Origin: Pseudomonadales bacterium
GTDB lineage: Bacteria > Pseudomonadota > Gammaproteobacteria > Pseudomonadales > Azotimanducaceae
NCBI GenBank assembly: GCA_019090615.1
Contig: JAHRVQ010000025.1
Location: forward strand, 1 to 64,000
Reading direction: 5' to 3'
DNA: 64,000 bases
The notes under the pieces were generated by a model that was given only the letters and a program-made list of their open reading frames with translations, did not search any database and had not been told where the DNA came from. A program made the translations under genes and the position numbers. Each line of letters starts with the position of its first letter. The first letter of the stretch is position 1. This document shows, in pieces, positions 55,359 through 63,434 of the stretch.

Positions 55359-56399
55359 ATTCACGTAGACATGGACTGCTTCTATGCAGCCATTGAAGTA
55401 CGGGATAATCCGTCGTTAACCGGACTGCCAGTCGCTGTAGGTGGTGCCTCCGATCGCCGTGGTGTTATTTCAACCTGTAATTACCAGGCCCGAACTTTCG
55501 GGGTACACTCGGCAATGGCTACCTCTTTTGCCCAACGTTTATGCCCGCAATTAAAAGTAATCCCTGGCCGGATGCAGCACTATCAAATGGTTTCTAAGCA
55601 GATTCGGCAAATATTTGACCGATATACCGACATTATTGAACCCTTATCATTAGATGAAGCTTATCTGGATGTGAGTTCAAGTAATCTATTTGACGGAAGT
55701 GCCACATTGATAGCGAAAGACATCAGGCGGGCCATAAAAAACGAAACAGGACTAACTGCTTCCGCAGGTATTGCGCCAAATAAATTTCTTGCCAAGGTCT
55801 GTTCTGATGAGAATAAGCCTGACGGCCAATGTGTGGTCAGTCCAGAGCGAGTCGAACAATTTGTTCAATTGTTACCGCTGAAAAAAATACCTGGCGTTGG
55901 CAAGGTGACGCTCGAACGGTTGGCAAAATACGGCTTATGTACTTGTGCTGATGTGCGTAGTATGCCAAAAACTGAGTTAATTCGGCTTTTTGGTAATCTG
56001 GGAGATATGCTTTATCAACGCGCCAGGGGCATTGACCAGCGGTTGCTAACAACATCCAGGGTAAGAAAAAGTTTGAGTGTTGAAAGAACTTTTTCAGTTG
56101 ACCTGAACAATACTATTTCAACTTTACCCGCGCTAGAATCATTGTATACAGAGCTTTCTCGACGGCTTGAAAAACATCCTGAGCGGCAGATCTGCAACCA
56201 ACAAATAAAACTGAAGTTTTCAGACTTTAAAGTTACTACTGTTGAACGTCAAAGCAATAAACTAAATAGACTACTTTTTGACACCTTGCTCCCTATAGCG
56301 TGGAGTCGGTCACCCGATCAGGGTATTCGCCTACTTGGCCTGGGTGTAACATTCAAACCCAGTATTACCACAAGTGATATCCAGCTACCGCTTTTCTAG
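55344..56399 (+). CDS. dinB: DNA polymerase IV (DinB)
   Basis: DinB is an error-prone Y-family polymerase for translesion synthesis. The 351-residue product starts MSRKIIHVDMDCFYAAIE, as in the E. coli enzyme, with SLDEAYLDVS (catalytic acids), SAGIAPNKFLAKVCSDENKP, KKIPGVGKVTLERL and a C-terminal clamp-binding type tail (IQLPLF). I choose the ATG at 55344, with TTAGGT upstream; in-frame ATGs at 55329 and 55308 precede it. I see no LexA box upstream. Confidence 0.95.
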   Translation: MSRKIIHVDMDCFYAAIEVRDNPSLTGLPVAVGGASDRRGVISTCNYQARTFGVHSAMATSFAQRLCPQLKVIPGRMQHYQMVSKQIRQIFDRYTDIIEPLSLDEAYLDVSSSNLFDGSATLIAKDIRRAIKNETGLTASAGIAPNKFLAKVCSDENKPDGQCVVSPERVEQFVQLLPLKKIPGVGKVTLERLAKYGLCTCADVRSMPKTELIRLFGNLGDMLYQRARGIDQRLLTTSRVRKSLSVERTFSVDLNNTISTLPALESLYTELSRRLEKHPERQICNQQIKLKFSDFKVTTVERQSNKLNRLLFDTLLPIAWSRSPDQGIRLLGLGVTFKPSITTSDIQLPLF

Positions 56400-56454
56400 T
56401 TTTATATTCAGACCGATAAATCTATTTATTCGCCTAATTCAGTGCTATACCTTT

Positions 56455-56507
56455 GTTGTTGTAAGCAGCGTTGTTGTAAGCAGCGTTGTTGTCAACAAAG
56501 TTGTTGG
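56455..56507. repeat. 15-bp tandem repeat, 3.5 copies
   Basis: GTTGTTGTAAGCAGC occurs exactly twice (56455-56484), then GTTGTTGTCAACAAA and GTTGTTGG. It lies between dinB and pyk. Confidence 0.85.
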
Positions 56508-56581
56508 CCGTGTTATTCCGCAATACTTTTTGAACTTATGTGTTCGGAAGGTATTTATCAAAACTTAATAATCGATCTATT

Positions 56582-57982
56582 ATGCGAAAAACAAAAATAA
56601 TTTGTACCATCGGGCCAGTTTCAGACAGTTATAATATGTTGCTAAAATTGGCCAAAGCAGGCATGGATATAGTTCGCCTGAATATGTCACATAGTGATCA
56701 TCGCTCAGCTGCTAAAGTCATTAGATCAATTCGAACACTGAATAAAAAAATAGCCCACCCCATAGCGATTTTGATGGATACCCAGGGACCTGAAATAAGA
56801 ACTGGCGACCTGAAAAATGAACTTGACCTAAAAAACGACGCCATTATTACCATAAGTGTACGTGACAATGTGGATGTAGAGTCAACGTCAATTCATATCA
56901 ATTACGATGAATTAATCGACACGGTAAACCCTGGCGATCGGATTACCGTGGATAACGGCATTATCAATTTTGAGGTAGTCAAGAAAAACACTAATGGCAC
57001 GATGACCTGCCGCGTTATAGATGGTGGTATTTTAAAGAGTAAACGTCACGTCAACTTACCGGGTATACGCGTTAATTTACCGGCGATTACAAAAAAAGAT
57101 AAAGCTGACATATTATTTGGCCTGGAACAGGAAATAGACTTTATCGCCCTCTCCTTCGTACGTGAGGCTGAAGATGTACGTGCACTCAAGAGCCTTTTGG
57201 GGAAAAAGGCCGGCAAGGTCAAAATAATTTCCAAGATTGAAGACCAGTCCGGGGTCAAAAACCTGGAGGAAATTCTGCATGAATCTGACGCAATTATGGT
57301 CGCTCGGGGCGATTTAGGTGTTGAGATTAATGTCGCTGAAATGCCAAACGTACAACGAAGAATTGTACGACTCTGTGCTGAAAAAGGTAAACGGGTGATC
57401 GTTGCTACTCACCTGCTCGAATCGATGATCGCAAATCCAATACCGACCCGTGCTGAGGTGACTGATGTGGCGAACGCTATTTACGAAGAAGTTGATGCCG
57501 TGATGCTATCCGGCGAAACCACCATTGGTAAATATCCCGTTAGATGCGTTGAGCAATTGGTAGAAATTGCCGAGACCACAGAATCTATTACCGGGCTCGA
57601 ATTTACTAACCAACTCGAATGTCCTAACGATAAACAGAACCTGGCTGTTACAGCGGTGAACCTGGCAGAATCGATCGAGGCAAAAGGCATCGTTGTTATT
57701 ACTCGGCGCGGTATTATGGCCGACTATGTCACTAACTATCATCCACAGACCACCAGGATTTACGCGTTTACCAATGATAATCGTACCCGGCGCCGGCTTA
57801 TCCTCAATAGGAATTTATCCGCGTTTCGCACATCGTTTAGTAAAGACCCAGAAAAAACCTTGCAGCTCGCATTTAACCTGTTAAAAACACGCGCAAATTT
57901 AAACACCGGTGATAAAGTAGTAGTGATCTCTGATGTATTAGCTGGTGCGGGTATTGAGGCTATACAGATCCGGTATCTTTAA
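56582..57982 (+). CDS. pyk: Pyruvate kinase
   Basis: A 466-residue pyruvate kinase, producing pyruvate and ATP from phosphoenolpyruvate. Motifs: KIICTIGPVSDSY, DIVRLNMSHSDHRSA, ILMDTQGPEIRTG, ISKIEDQSGVKNLEEIL, MVARGDLGVEI and ATHLLESMIANPIPTRAEVTDVANA. I choose the ATG at 56582 (MRKTKIICTIGP). The gene overlaps the convergent response regulator by 23 bp. Confidence 0.95.
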   Translation: MRKTKIICTIGPVSDSYNMLLKLAKAGMDIVRLNMSHSDHRSAAKVIRSIRTLNKKIAHPIAILMDTQGPEIRTGDLKNELDLKNDAIITISVRDNVDVESTSIHINYDELIDTVNPGDRITVDNGIINFEVVKKNTNGTMTCRVIDGGILKSKRHVNLPGIRVNLPAITKKDKADILFGLEQEIDFIALSFVREAEDVRALKSLLGKKAGKVKIISKIEDQSGVKNLEEILHESDAIMVARGDLGVEINVAEMPNVQRRIVRLCAEKGKRVIVATHLLESMIANPIPTRAEVTDVANAIYEEVDAVMLSGETTIGKYPVRCVEQLVEIAETTESITGLEFTNQLECPNDKQNLAVTAVNLAESIEAKGIVVITRRGIMADYVTNYHPQTTRIYAFTNDNRTRRRLILNRNLSAFRTSFSKDPEKTLQLAFNLLKTRANLNTGDKVVVISDVLAGAGIEAIQIRYL

Positions 57983-58466
57983 TGGCCTGGCGGGCTATTT
58001 GGCGCTCCACCGTTTTGGGCTCAGCGTTAATAGCCGAGACCGCATTTAACCGGTTTTGCATCATGGTAACAATTTGTCTGATTTGAAAGGGTTTTTCAAA
58101 GTAACCCAATATTTCAAAATCCAATTGTCTAAATATATCGTTGGCATCTGGCTCACCTGAAATCATGATAATGTTTATGGCCTGCTGATTATTGACCCAA
58201 TTTGCCAAACGCAGACCCGAACCATCGGATAAATTCACGTCACACACCATAAAAGCTATTGTATTGCCCTGCTGCTGAATGATGCTTTGTGCTTCTTTTA
58301 TGCTTGCAGCACATAGAACCTTAAAGCCGTAGTGGGTAATCAATGTATTAAGTAAATCAAGTAATGTCGGCTCGTCTTCCACAACCAAAACTGTGGCAGG
58401 ATCAACGTTATGCTGATTAATGCCATCCGTGTTATTTTTGTCGCCCTGCTTTTTTTCCGACGGCAT
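57960..58466 (-). CDS. Single-domain response regulator
   Basis: A 168-residue protein: a 20-residue polar leader, a receiver domain from ATVLVVEDEPTLLDLLNT with D76 in VCDVNLSDGSG and the conserved lysine in YFEKPFQIRQIV, and a short C-terminal tail without output domain. It overlaps the convergent pyk end by 23 bp. Its kinase is not evident, but several orphan kinases are in this window. Confidence 0.88.
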   Translation of the reverse strand: MPSEKKQGDKNNTDGINQHNVDPATVLVVEDEPTLLDLLNTLITHYGFKVLCAASIKEAQSIIQQQGNTIAFMVCDVNLSDGSGLRLANWVNNQQAINIIMISGEPDANDIFRQLDFEILGYFEKPFQIRQIVTMMQNRLNAVSAINAEPKTVERQIARQAIKDTGSV

Positions 58467-58831
58467 TCAAATTTATTCGCTGTGACCCCAAGTGAACCCT
58501 AAGGATAGAACGAAACCACAGATCAGCAACAAAATGGGTTTAACTTTATTAGGTGCCTCCGGTGTCTGTTTGACTGCAAGCCATTTTTAGCCGAACCGCA
58601 CGGCCCCTGTCCCGACGAAATGACATGCCACTTACCTGAAACCCCTTATATTTGGTCTACTCTTATCAGGGGTATTCTTGTCAGCGGTATTCTTGTCAGC
58701 GGAAAGTGTCAGGCGTGTATTAAGAAGACCGTGAATAGCAATCCGGCAATTTACTGTCTGCGTATTATTTGCATTTGAGGTAGGATAAGACTACCTCCGC
58801 AACGCAAAAAAAATCATCGAGGAGTTAGGCA
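58467..58831. other. Spacer with a 15-bp tandem repeat
   Basis: About 365 bases. TCTTATCAGGGGTAT, TCTTGTCAGCGGTAT and TCTTGTCAGCGG lie in tandem at 58661-58702. AGGAG is found 6 bp before the zinc-ribbon start (58832). No gene is seen. Confidence 0.55.
58661..58702. repeat. 15-bp tandem repeat, 2.8 copies
   Basis: Period 15, with two changes between first and second copy. Confidence 0.85.
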
Positions 58832-59221
58832 ATGGATTGTCCTAAGTGTCAGAGTGAAATGGAAGAAGTTGTTTACGGTAAGTTAAAAAACCGTATTGCT
58901 GTTGACCGGTGTCTAGCTTGTAAGGGTATCTGGTTTGATAACGGAGAAGCAGAAGCATTACAGAAACTTTGGTTTGCTGAAAATCTGGATGTTGGTGACC
59001 ATCAGGTCGGCGAACGACATAATAGGCAATTAAACGCTCACTGCCCACGCTGTAATAATCTGATGTTATCTAGTTTATCGGACTCCATGAGTAAAATTCG
59101 CTACGAGTATTGCGCTGAACATGGAATGTATTTTGATGCAGGTGAGTTCTCACGTTCGCACTATGATGCTTTGATGGCGCAGTTTAAAGCCAACGCTAGC
59201 AGTAATGCAGCTCTACCATAA
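58832..59221 (+). CDS. TFIIB-type zinc-ribbon protein (paralogue)
   Basis: A 129-residue protein closely similar over its whole length to the product at 37659-38033: CPKCQSEMEEVVYG against CPKCNSSMEEVTYG, CLACKGIWFDNGEAEAL against CTNCKGIWFDPGEAETL, and ending EYCAEHGMYFDAGEFS against ETCADHGMFLDAGEFT. Both carry two zinc ribbons. The pair comes from a duplication. Ribosome binding site GGAG precedes the ATG. Confidence 0.88.
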   Translation: MDCPKCQSEMEEVVYGKLKNRIAVDRCLACKGIWFDNGEAEALQKLWFAENLDVGDHQVGERHNRQLNAHCPRCNNLMLSSLSDSMSKIRYEYCAEHGMYFDAGEFSRSHYDALMAQFKANASSNAALP

Positions 59222-59334
59222 GGCTTCAATGGATGTTGGCAACGGATTTTTCCTACCGACTAATTGTTAATGCGTTATAACGATAGATATTTTAATTCCT
59301 TTTAAATCCAGTTCGCGAACCATAACATTCGTCT

Positions 59335-59424
59335 ATGGATATCAAGAATAATTTACTGGATTTAATCAGCCTGGTCGCTATTGCTAGCATTACCTTCATT
59401 TTATTAGCATCAGCCATTAATTAA
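59335..59424 (+). CDS. Possible 29-residue single-pass membrane protein
   Basis: A short frame with a polar start MDIKNNLLD and a hydrophobic helix LISLVAIASITFILLASAI running to the stop. This is what small membrane proteins look like, but no ribosome binding site is visible and the frame is too short to judge. It lies in the 295-bp gap between the zinc-ribbon gene and tRNA-Cys. Confidence 0.25.
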   Translation: MDIKNNLLDLISLVAIASITFILLASAIN

Positions 59425-59516
59425 TCACTTTTATACAGTGAATTCCAAAGCAATTTTCTATACACTAGCGACCTTTCGTTAGCCCAGTAATATGCCTCTC
59501 GATACAGATCAAAAAA

Positions 59517-59590
59517 GGACGGATAGCCAAGCGGTTAGGCAGTGGACTGCAACTCCATTTAGACGAGTTCGACTCTCGTTCCGTCCTCCA
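59517..59590 (+). tRNA. tRNA-Cys (anticodon GCA)
   Basis: A 74-nt cloverleaf: acceptor stem GGACGGA/TCCGTCC with all 7 pairs, D-loop AGCGGTTAGG, anticodon loop CTGCAAC with GCA at 59549-59551, T-arm with GTTCGACTC, discriminator U and an encoded CCA (59588-59590). The U discriminator and GCA anticodon identify tRNA-Cys. It stands alone, not in a tRNA cluster. Confidence 0.96.
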
Positions 59591-60035
59591 AATCCCTTTT
59601 AAACCTGCGCCTTGTGGGCATTTCAAATTTTTCCTGGTAACTGGCTGATTAGTCATTAAGTAGCTGCGAACCGATCTAGCACGACAAAAGCCAGGCATTA
59701 ATTAAGTTAGCGCTCTCCTCTCCCATAAACTACAGGACTGAAATCCGACTGTAGGCGAAGCGAATTTATTGCGTCGCAAAGCAACACAATCGCGCCGATA
59801 TTTACGTTCGTATTGTTTGCGAAGTTCGTAGAATTCGCAACATTTATCTTTCGTCCTGCCGTTTTGAGAGTAACCGCTGTTTTTTAAATTAGACTGATTT
59901 TGAGACCACCAGGTTGATCTAATTTTGTAGACAACCCATGGGCGAGAATCGCATATGGATCTAATAACCGCTAAGCCACCACGTTCTTTTGAGCTACCAT
60001 TAATATAAGGAATCACTACATCCAGATTTAATATT
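59591..60035. other. Spacer after tRNA-Cys
   Basis: About 445 bases. A minus-strand frame at 59702-60016 (104 residues, basic and cysteine/tryptophan-rich) has no recognisable motif and is doubtful. No integrase or duplicated tRNA end marks an inserted element. Confidence 0.4.
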
Positions 60036-61169
60036 ATGTTTAATCGTCATAAAAAGCCTTTATCTGAGAAAGAGACCCTTAAATGTCAATTAGAAGAAAA
60101 GATCGAATCTTTAAATCGCGAAAATTGCAGATTAGAAAATGAAATTAAAAGCGAGACAGAAACTAAACAACTAGCGGATGAGAATAAAAACTTCTTTTTA
60201 GCCTCCTTCAAATTGTGGCTTAATTCACAGAGCATCGTGAATACAGTGCGTGAAAATGTCGCCCATAGTGCAGAAGTAACGCAGACCGAAAAACTAAACC
60301 TCTCTAATTCGGTCAATAGCATTGATCAGACTGTTATTCTTATTAAGGACGTAATTCACGAAGCACGGCACGTCAATGAGGTCATTTCTAATTCCTCCGC
60401 ATCGGTCAGGGATTTATCGGGACTTGCCCATGATATCGATGAGTTCATTGGCCAAATTTAAGCGATATCAGATCAGACCAACCTGCTGGCATTAAATGCC
60501 GCCATAGAAGCTGCACGAGCGGGCGATCACGGTCGGGGTTTTGCCGTAGTGGCAGATGAGGTGCGAGCACTCGCTGGGCGTACTTCCAGCTCCTCCCAGG
60601 AAATTTCCAAACTCACTAGCAATATTAATGAACAAACCAAAATTGTTGAAGCAGGAATAGCCGATGGCAATGAAAAGACCAGTAAATTAACCGCTGCCAG
60701 TGAAGCTGTGTCAGTTGCTCTGGAAGAAATAGTCGCAGTTTCACAATCGATGTACAACTCAATTGCCACCTCTGCGGAATCAAATTTCATTCAAACGATT
60801 AAATTAAACCACATTATGTGGAAAGCAGAAATATACCAGTCGATGTTCGGTTTAGTTGACAAACAACCACAAGATTTTACTGATCACCACCAATGCCGAC
60901 TGGGTAATTGGGTGTATCAAGGCGATGGAACCCAGTTTGCTCATTTAACCGCACTAAAGAATTTAGAAGCACCGCATATTGGCGTGCATCAATCAGGTGT
61001 AGACGCTTACCAGGCTTATCTGGACAAACAATATGCCAAAGCAGAACAGCATCTAAAAGCAATGGAGGATTATAGTGTCGAGGTAGTCGGGCATTTAACC
61101 AAACTTGAAGGTGTATTGATCGATGAAGAACCCAATACCATGGGTAGCAGCCCCGCCGAGCTCTTTTAG
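60036..61169 (+). pseudogene. Soluble methyl-accepting chemoreceptor with CZB domain, broken by an in-frame TAA
   Basis: A 377-codon chemoreceptor frame interrupted by TAA at 60459-60461. Before the stop (141 residues): a coiled-coil start and the first half of the signalling domain, ending DEFIGQI. Directly after, in the same frame: [21 protein letters not shown] and [19 protein letters not shown], the universally conserved hairpin tip, then a C-terminal CZB zinc-binding domain ([18 protein letters not shown]). Related receptors have a residue such as Gln here, so CAA to TAA is a simple explanation. An ATG at 60549 could start a truncated CZB-bearing fragment. No membrane helix is present; this was a cytoplasmic receptor. 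Confidence 0.82.
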
Positions 61170-61286
61170 CAAGAAACACCGGGCTATTTTAGTGATCGTA
61201 ATGATCATGGTGGTCGTTAATTTACCTGTAACTAGTTGAATATTAATCAGGCCCTTACCAGTCTTAGTACTATACCTACTAGCGGT

Positions 61287-61340
61287 AAACATTGATCTGG
61301 CAAACATTGATCTGGCAAACATTGATCTGGTAAACATTAA
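61287..61340. repeat. 15-bp tandem repeat, 3.6 copies, before the orphan CZB frame
   Basis: AAACATTGATCTGGC at 61287 and 61302 exactly, then AAACATTGATCTGGT at 61317 and AAACATTAA. The last copy ends in the TAA that closes the CZB frame upstream. Confidence 0.9.
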
Positions 61341-61721
61341 CAAACGCAGGTTTTTAATACGATACAGGAAGAGATAAGCAAAGCCATCTCAGCCCATGGG
61401 GCGTGGAAGCAAAAACTACGCATGGCTATAGCTACCGGCGAATGCGAGTCTAGCCCCGACAAGGTTTGTAAAGATAATAATTGCGCTTTTGGCAAATGGT
61501 TACACGAACGTATTGAACCTGATGACAATCCATCTCCTCATTACGTTGTCGCCCTTAAGCTTCATGCAGAGTTCCATGTTGAAGCGGCCAGGATACTAAA
61601 ACCGGCCCTTGCCGGGGATAAAATTGAAGCGAACAATCTGATCAAAATAGGCAGCGCGTTTTCAAAGGTTTCCGCTGAACTCACCCAGGAAATGAAGTTC
61701 TGGCAAGATACCTTGCATTAG
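61341..61721 (+). pseudogene. Orphan CZB zinc-binding domain without a proper start
   Basis: An open frame from 61341 encodes a complete CZB domain: AISAHGAWKQKLRMAIATGE (first zinc His), CKDNNCAFGKWLHERI (Cys) and HAEFHVEAARILKPA (last His). The first ATG (61422) comes after the first zinc histidine, so starting there would remove a ligand. No ATG, GTG or TTG lies earlier in the frame, which begins right after a TAA within a 15-bp tandem repeat. The gene has lost its 5' end, or uses an unusual start. It may be the remains of a second CZB chemoreceptor or a stand-alone CZB protein. Confidence 0.6.
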
Positions 61722-61833
61722 GTAAGTATTATTTCCAAAAAAGCACTAGATAACCTTTAGCAGGCTTATCTAACCATATCTCTAATGCGTCAGCCCTCAA
61801 TTATGCCGTTTTAATTAATAATGCTGAAGTACA

Positions 61834-62985
61834 TTAGTCGACCAATGTTTGTAAAAAATCATGGAACCGCTGAAATGATTCGGCAAACGGCGCATGATTA
61901 AGGTCGGCTGGATATACTTCGAAATAACGTGTGTTAAAAGTATCAAAAGCATATTGCATTGCAATGGATGGACCATCTGTTTCAGTGAGGCAGATGTCAG
62001 TCCGGTCTGGGTTTTGAAAAGTATCCTGCCATGCCTGCAGCATCTGAAACATGGTGTGGGTTGATTCTTTATTTGCAAACAGATAATCGTTGCTACCACC
62101 ATTAGGTGTCTCGCAAGCAAGGTTTTCTGCAAAAAAACCAAGCTGAGGTGATGACCCTGCATTAAAATTGGTCATGAACTCACTAACAATAAAATCGTCC
62201 AGCGGCGGCGAATTTTCGTCATCCGCAATACCAAAAATAGCCACATGCATTGATTGATCAAAAAACTGATTAATAGCAATCTGCATTGATTGCAAGCTGC
62301 CACTAGTAAACACCTCTCTGGTATAGGAGGGCTGACTAGAGATAGCGTCCAGTGGATCTCGCAAACCGCCCAGGCCCACAATCTGGATTCCCATAACACG
62401 CAGTACTGGATGATCACGTAAAGGTAACATGGCGCCCGCGTCAATACTCATTACCAGATGATCACCCAATGCCTGCATGAACTTTTCATAACGCGCAAGG
62501 GCAAATTCATCCCAGGGTACTGCGGTCATAAAACTCTGACCGTTATTGTTTTGGTTAACCGACTGGTACTGAACTACGGCAGGATTATCTAATACGTATT
62601 GCGGCACCCGCTGTGAGAAAATCGTCAGACTTAATTTTTGCTCGATTTGATCCAGGGCTTCTATAAAGGGGTCAAGAGATGAAAAATCATAGTTATCCTC
62701 GCTGCTTTCGAGCATGGTCCAGCTGGTTCTTAATACAAACCCATCGACAAATGGCAGATCTCGAATCTCGTTAACTGAATTGCGCACACTCAATAGATAT
62801 ATACCGTTAGGACGGATAAAATTGTCGCCTGGGTTTTCAGGCTCACTGGTCGCAGAATCAACGGGCTGCGCAACACTAGAGGCACCAGATGAAGATCCAC
62901 CTCCACCACTGCACGCAACAATGAGGCTTACACTGATCAGTAACAAACAACTAATTATTGAGTTTTTTAATTTAACCATCGACAT
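61834..62985 (-). CDS. Lipoprotein, possibly a glycoside-hydrolase-like TIM barrel
   Basis: A 383-residue protein with a lipobox (LIVACSGGGGSS) and a Ser/Pro-rich linker to about residue 55. The body starts GIYLLSVRNSVNEIRDLPFV, DGFVLRTSWTMLESSEDNYD, followed by SLDPFIEALDQIEQKLSL and FALARYEKFMQALGDH. The 'W..LE...YDFS..D' pattern is reminiscent of beta-galactosidase-like glycoside hydrolases, but catalytic residues cannot be assigned, so the function is a guess. It would sit on the outer membrane or face the periplasm. Confidence 0.7.
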   Translation of the reverse strand: MSMVKLKNSIISCLLLISVSLIVACSGGGGSSSGASSVAQPVDSATSEPENPGDNFIRPNGIYLLSVRNSVNEIRDLPFVDGFVLRTSWTMLESSEDNYDFSSLDPFIEALDQIEQKLSLTIFSQRVPQYVLDNPAVVQYQSVNQNNNGQSFMTAVPWDEFALARYEKFMQALGDHLVMSIDAGAMLPLRDHPVLRVMGIQIVGLGGLRDPLDAISSQPSYTREVFTSGSLQSMQIAINQFFDQSMHVAIFGIADDENSPPLDDFIVSEFMTNFNAGSSPQLGFFAENLACETPNGGSNDYLFANKESTHTMFQMLQAWQDTFQNPDRTDICLTETDGPSIAMQYAFDTFNTRYFEVYPADLNHAPFAESFQRFHDFLQTLVD

Positions 62986-63086
62986 GAAATTCCAGATAGA
63001 TATAGCAGCGTTTTGCCAATCAGGTTTGACCCGATCGGCAACTTAAATAGTTTACAGTTAGATGTTTTTCTTTGTCTGACGAGCAA

Positions 63087-63434
63087 TTATTCTATCTGAT
63101 TTAATTGAAAAAATAATTCGCCGAACCCATTTCCGTGGCGTCGGTTAAGTTTCAGTTCATAGTCATAGTCATAGTCATAGTCATAGTCATAGTCATAGTC
63201 ATAGTCATAGTCATAGTCATAGTCATAGTTTGAACGACCTGCACCTATCATTGAAATAAGTAATTTATCGATCTGGAAACTGCAATTTTCTGAGGCGGAC
63301 TTACTAGAATTATCCGGTTTTAGTTTCGCTTCTTTCTCGCAGTAATGCCAGCATGCCGCCTGTATATTCGACGTAACAATTGCGGTTAGCAGACCAGTAG
63401 AAATGGCGCAGATACTGATGCCGTGTAATTCCAT
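63087..63434 (-). CDS. Small possibly exported protein with an (Asp-Tyr)n tract
   Basis: A 115-residue frame: a signal-peptide-like start (ISICAISTGLLTAIVTSNIQA) followed by a cysteine pair and, from about residue 69, an alternating Asp-Tyr stretch encoded by twelve copies of a hexanucleotide, then a basic tail (LKLNRRHGNGFG). I know no family. It may be a real secreted protein or an accidental frame over a microsatellite. The repeat is a multiple of 3, so copy changes would not break the frame. Confidence 0.45.
   Translation of the reverse strand: MELHGISICAISTGLLTAIVTSNIQAACWHYCEKEAKLKPDNSSKSASENCSFQIDKLLISMIGAGRSNYDYDYDYDYDYDYDYDYDYDYDYELKLNRRHGNGFGELFFQLNQIE
63158..63229. repeat. Perfect hexanucleotide microsatellite (CATAGT)12
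   Basis: Twelve uninterrupted copies of CATAGT (72 bp). On the minus strand it reads ACTATG and encodes alternating Asp and Tyr. Perfect, long microsatellites are rare in bacteria and are prone to slippage. Confidence 0.97.

Noticed and set aside
59702-60016. 104-residue minus-strand frame next to tRNA-Cys, possibly an integrase remnant
   Set aside because: Composition is unlike its neighbours, no integrase catalytic motif (R-H-R-Y) is visible, and no duplicated tRNA 3' end is present.
63158-63229. CRISPR-like array
   Set aside because: It is a pure 6-bp microsatellite without spacers, and no cas genes are in the window.
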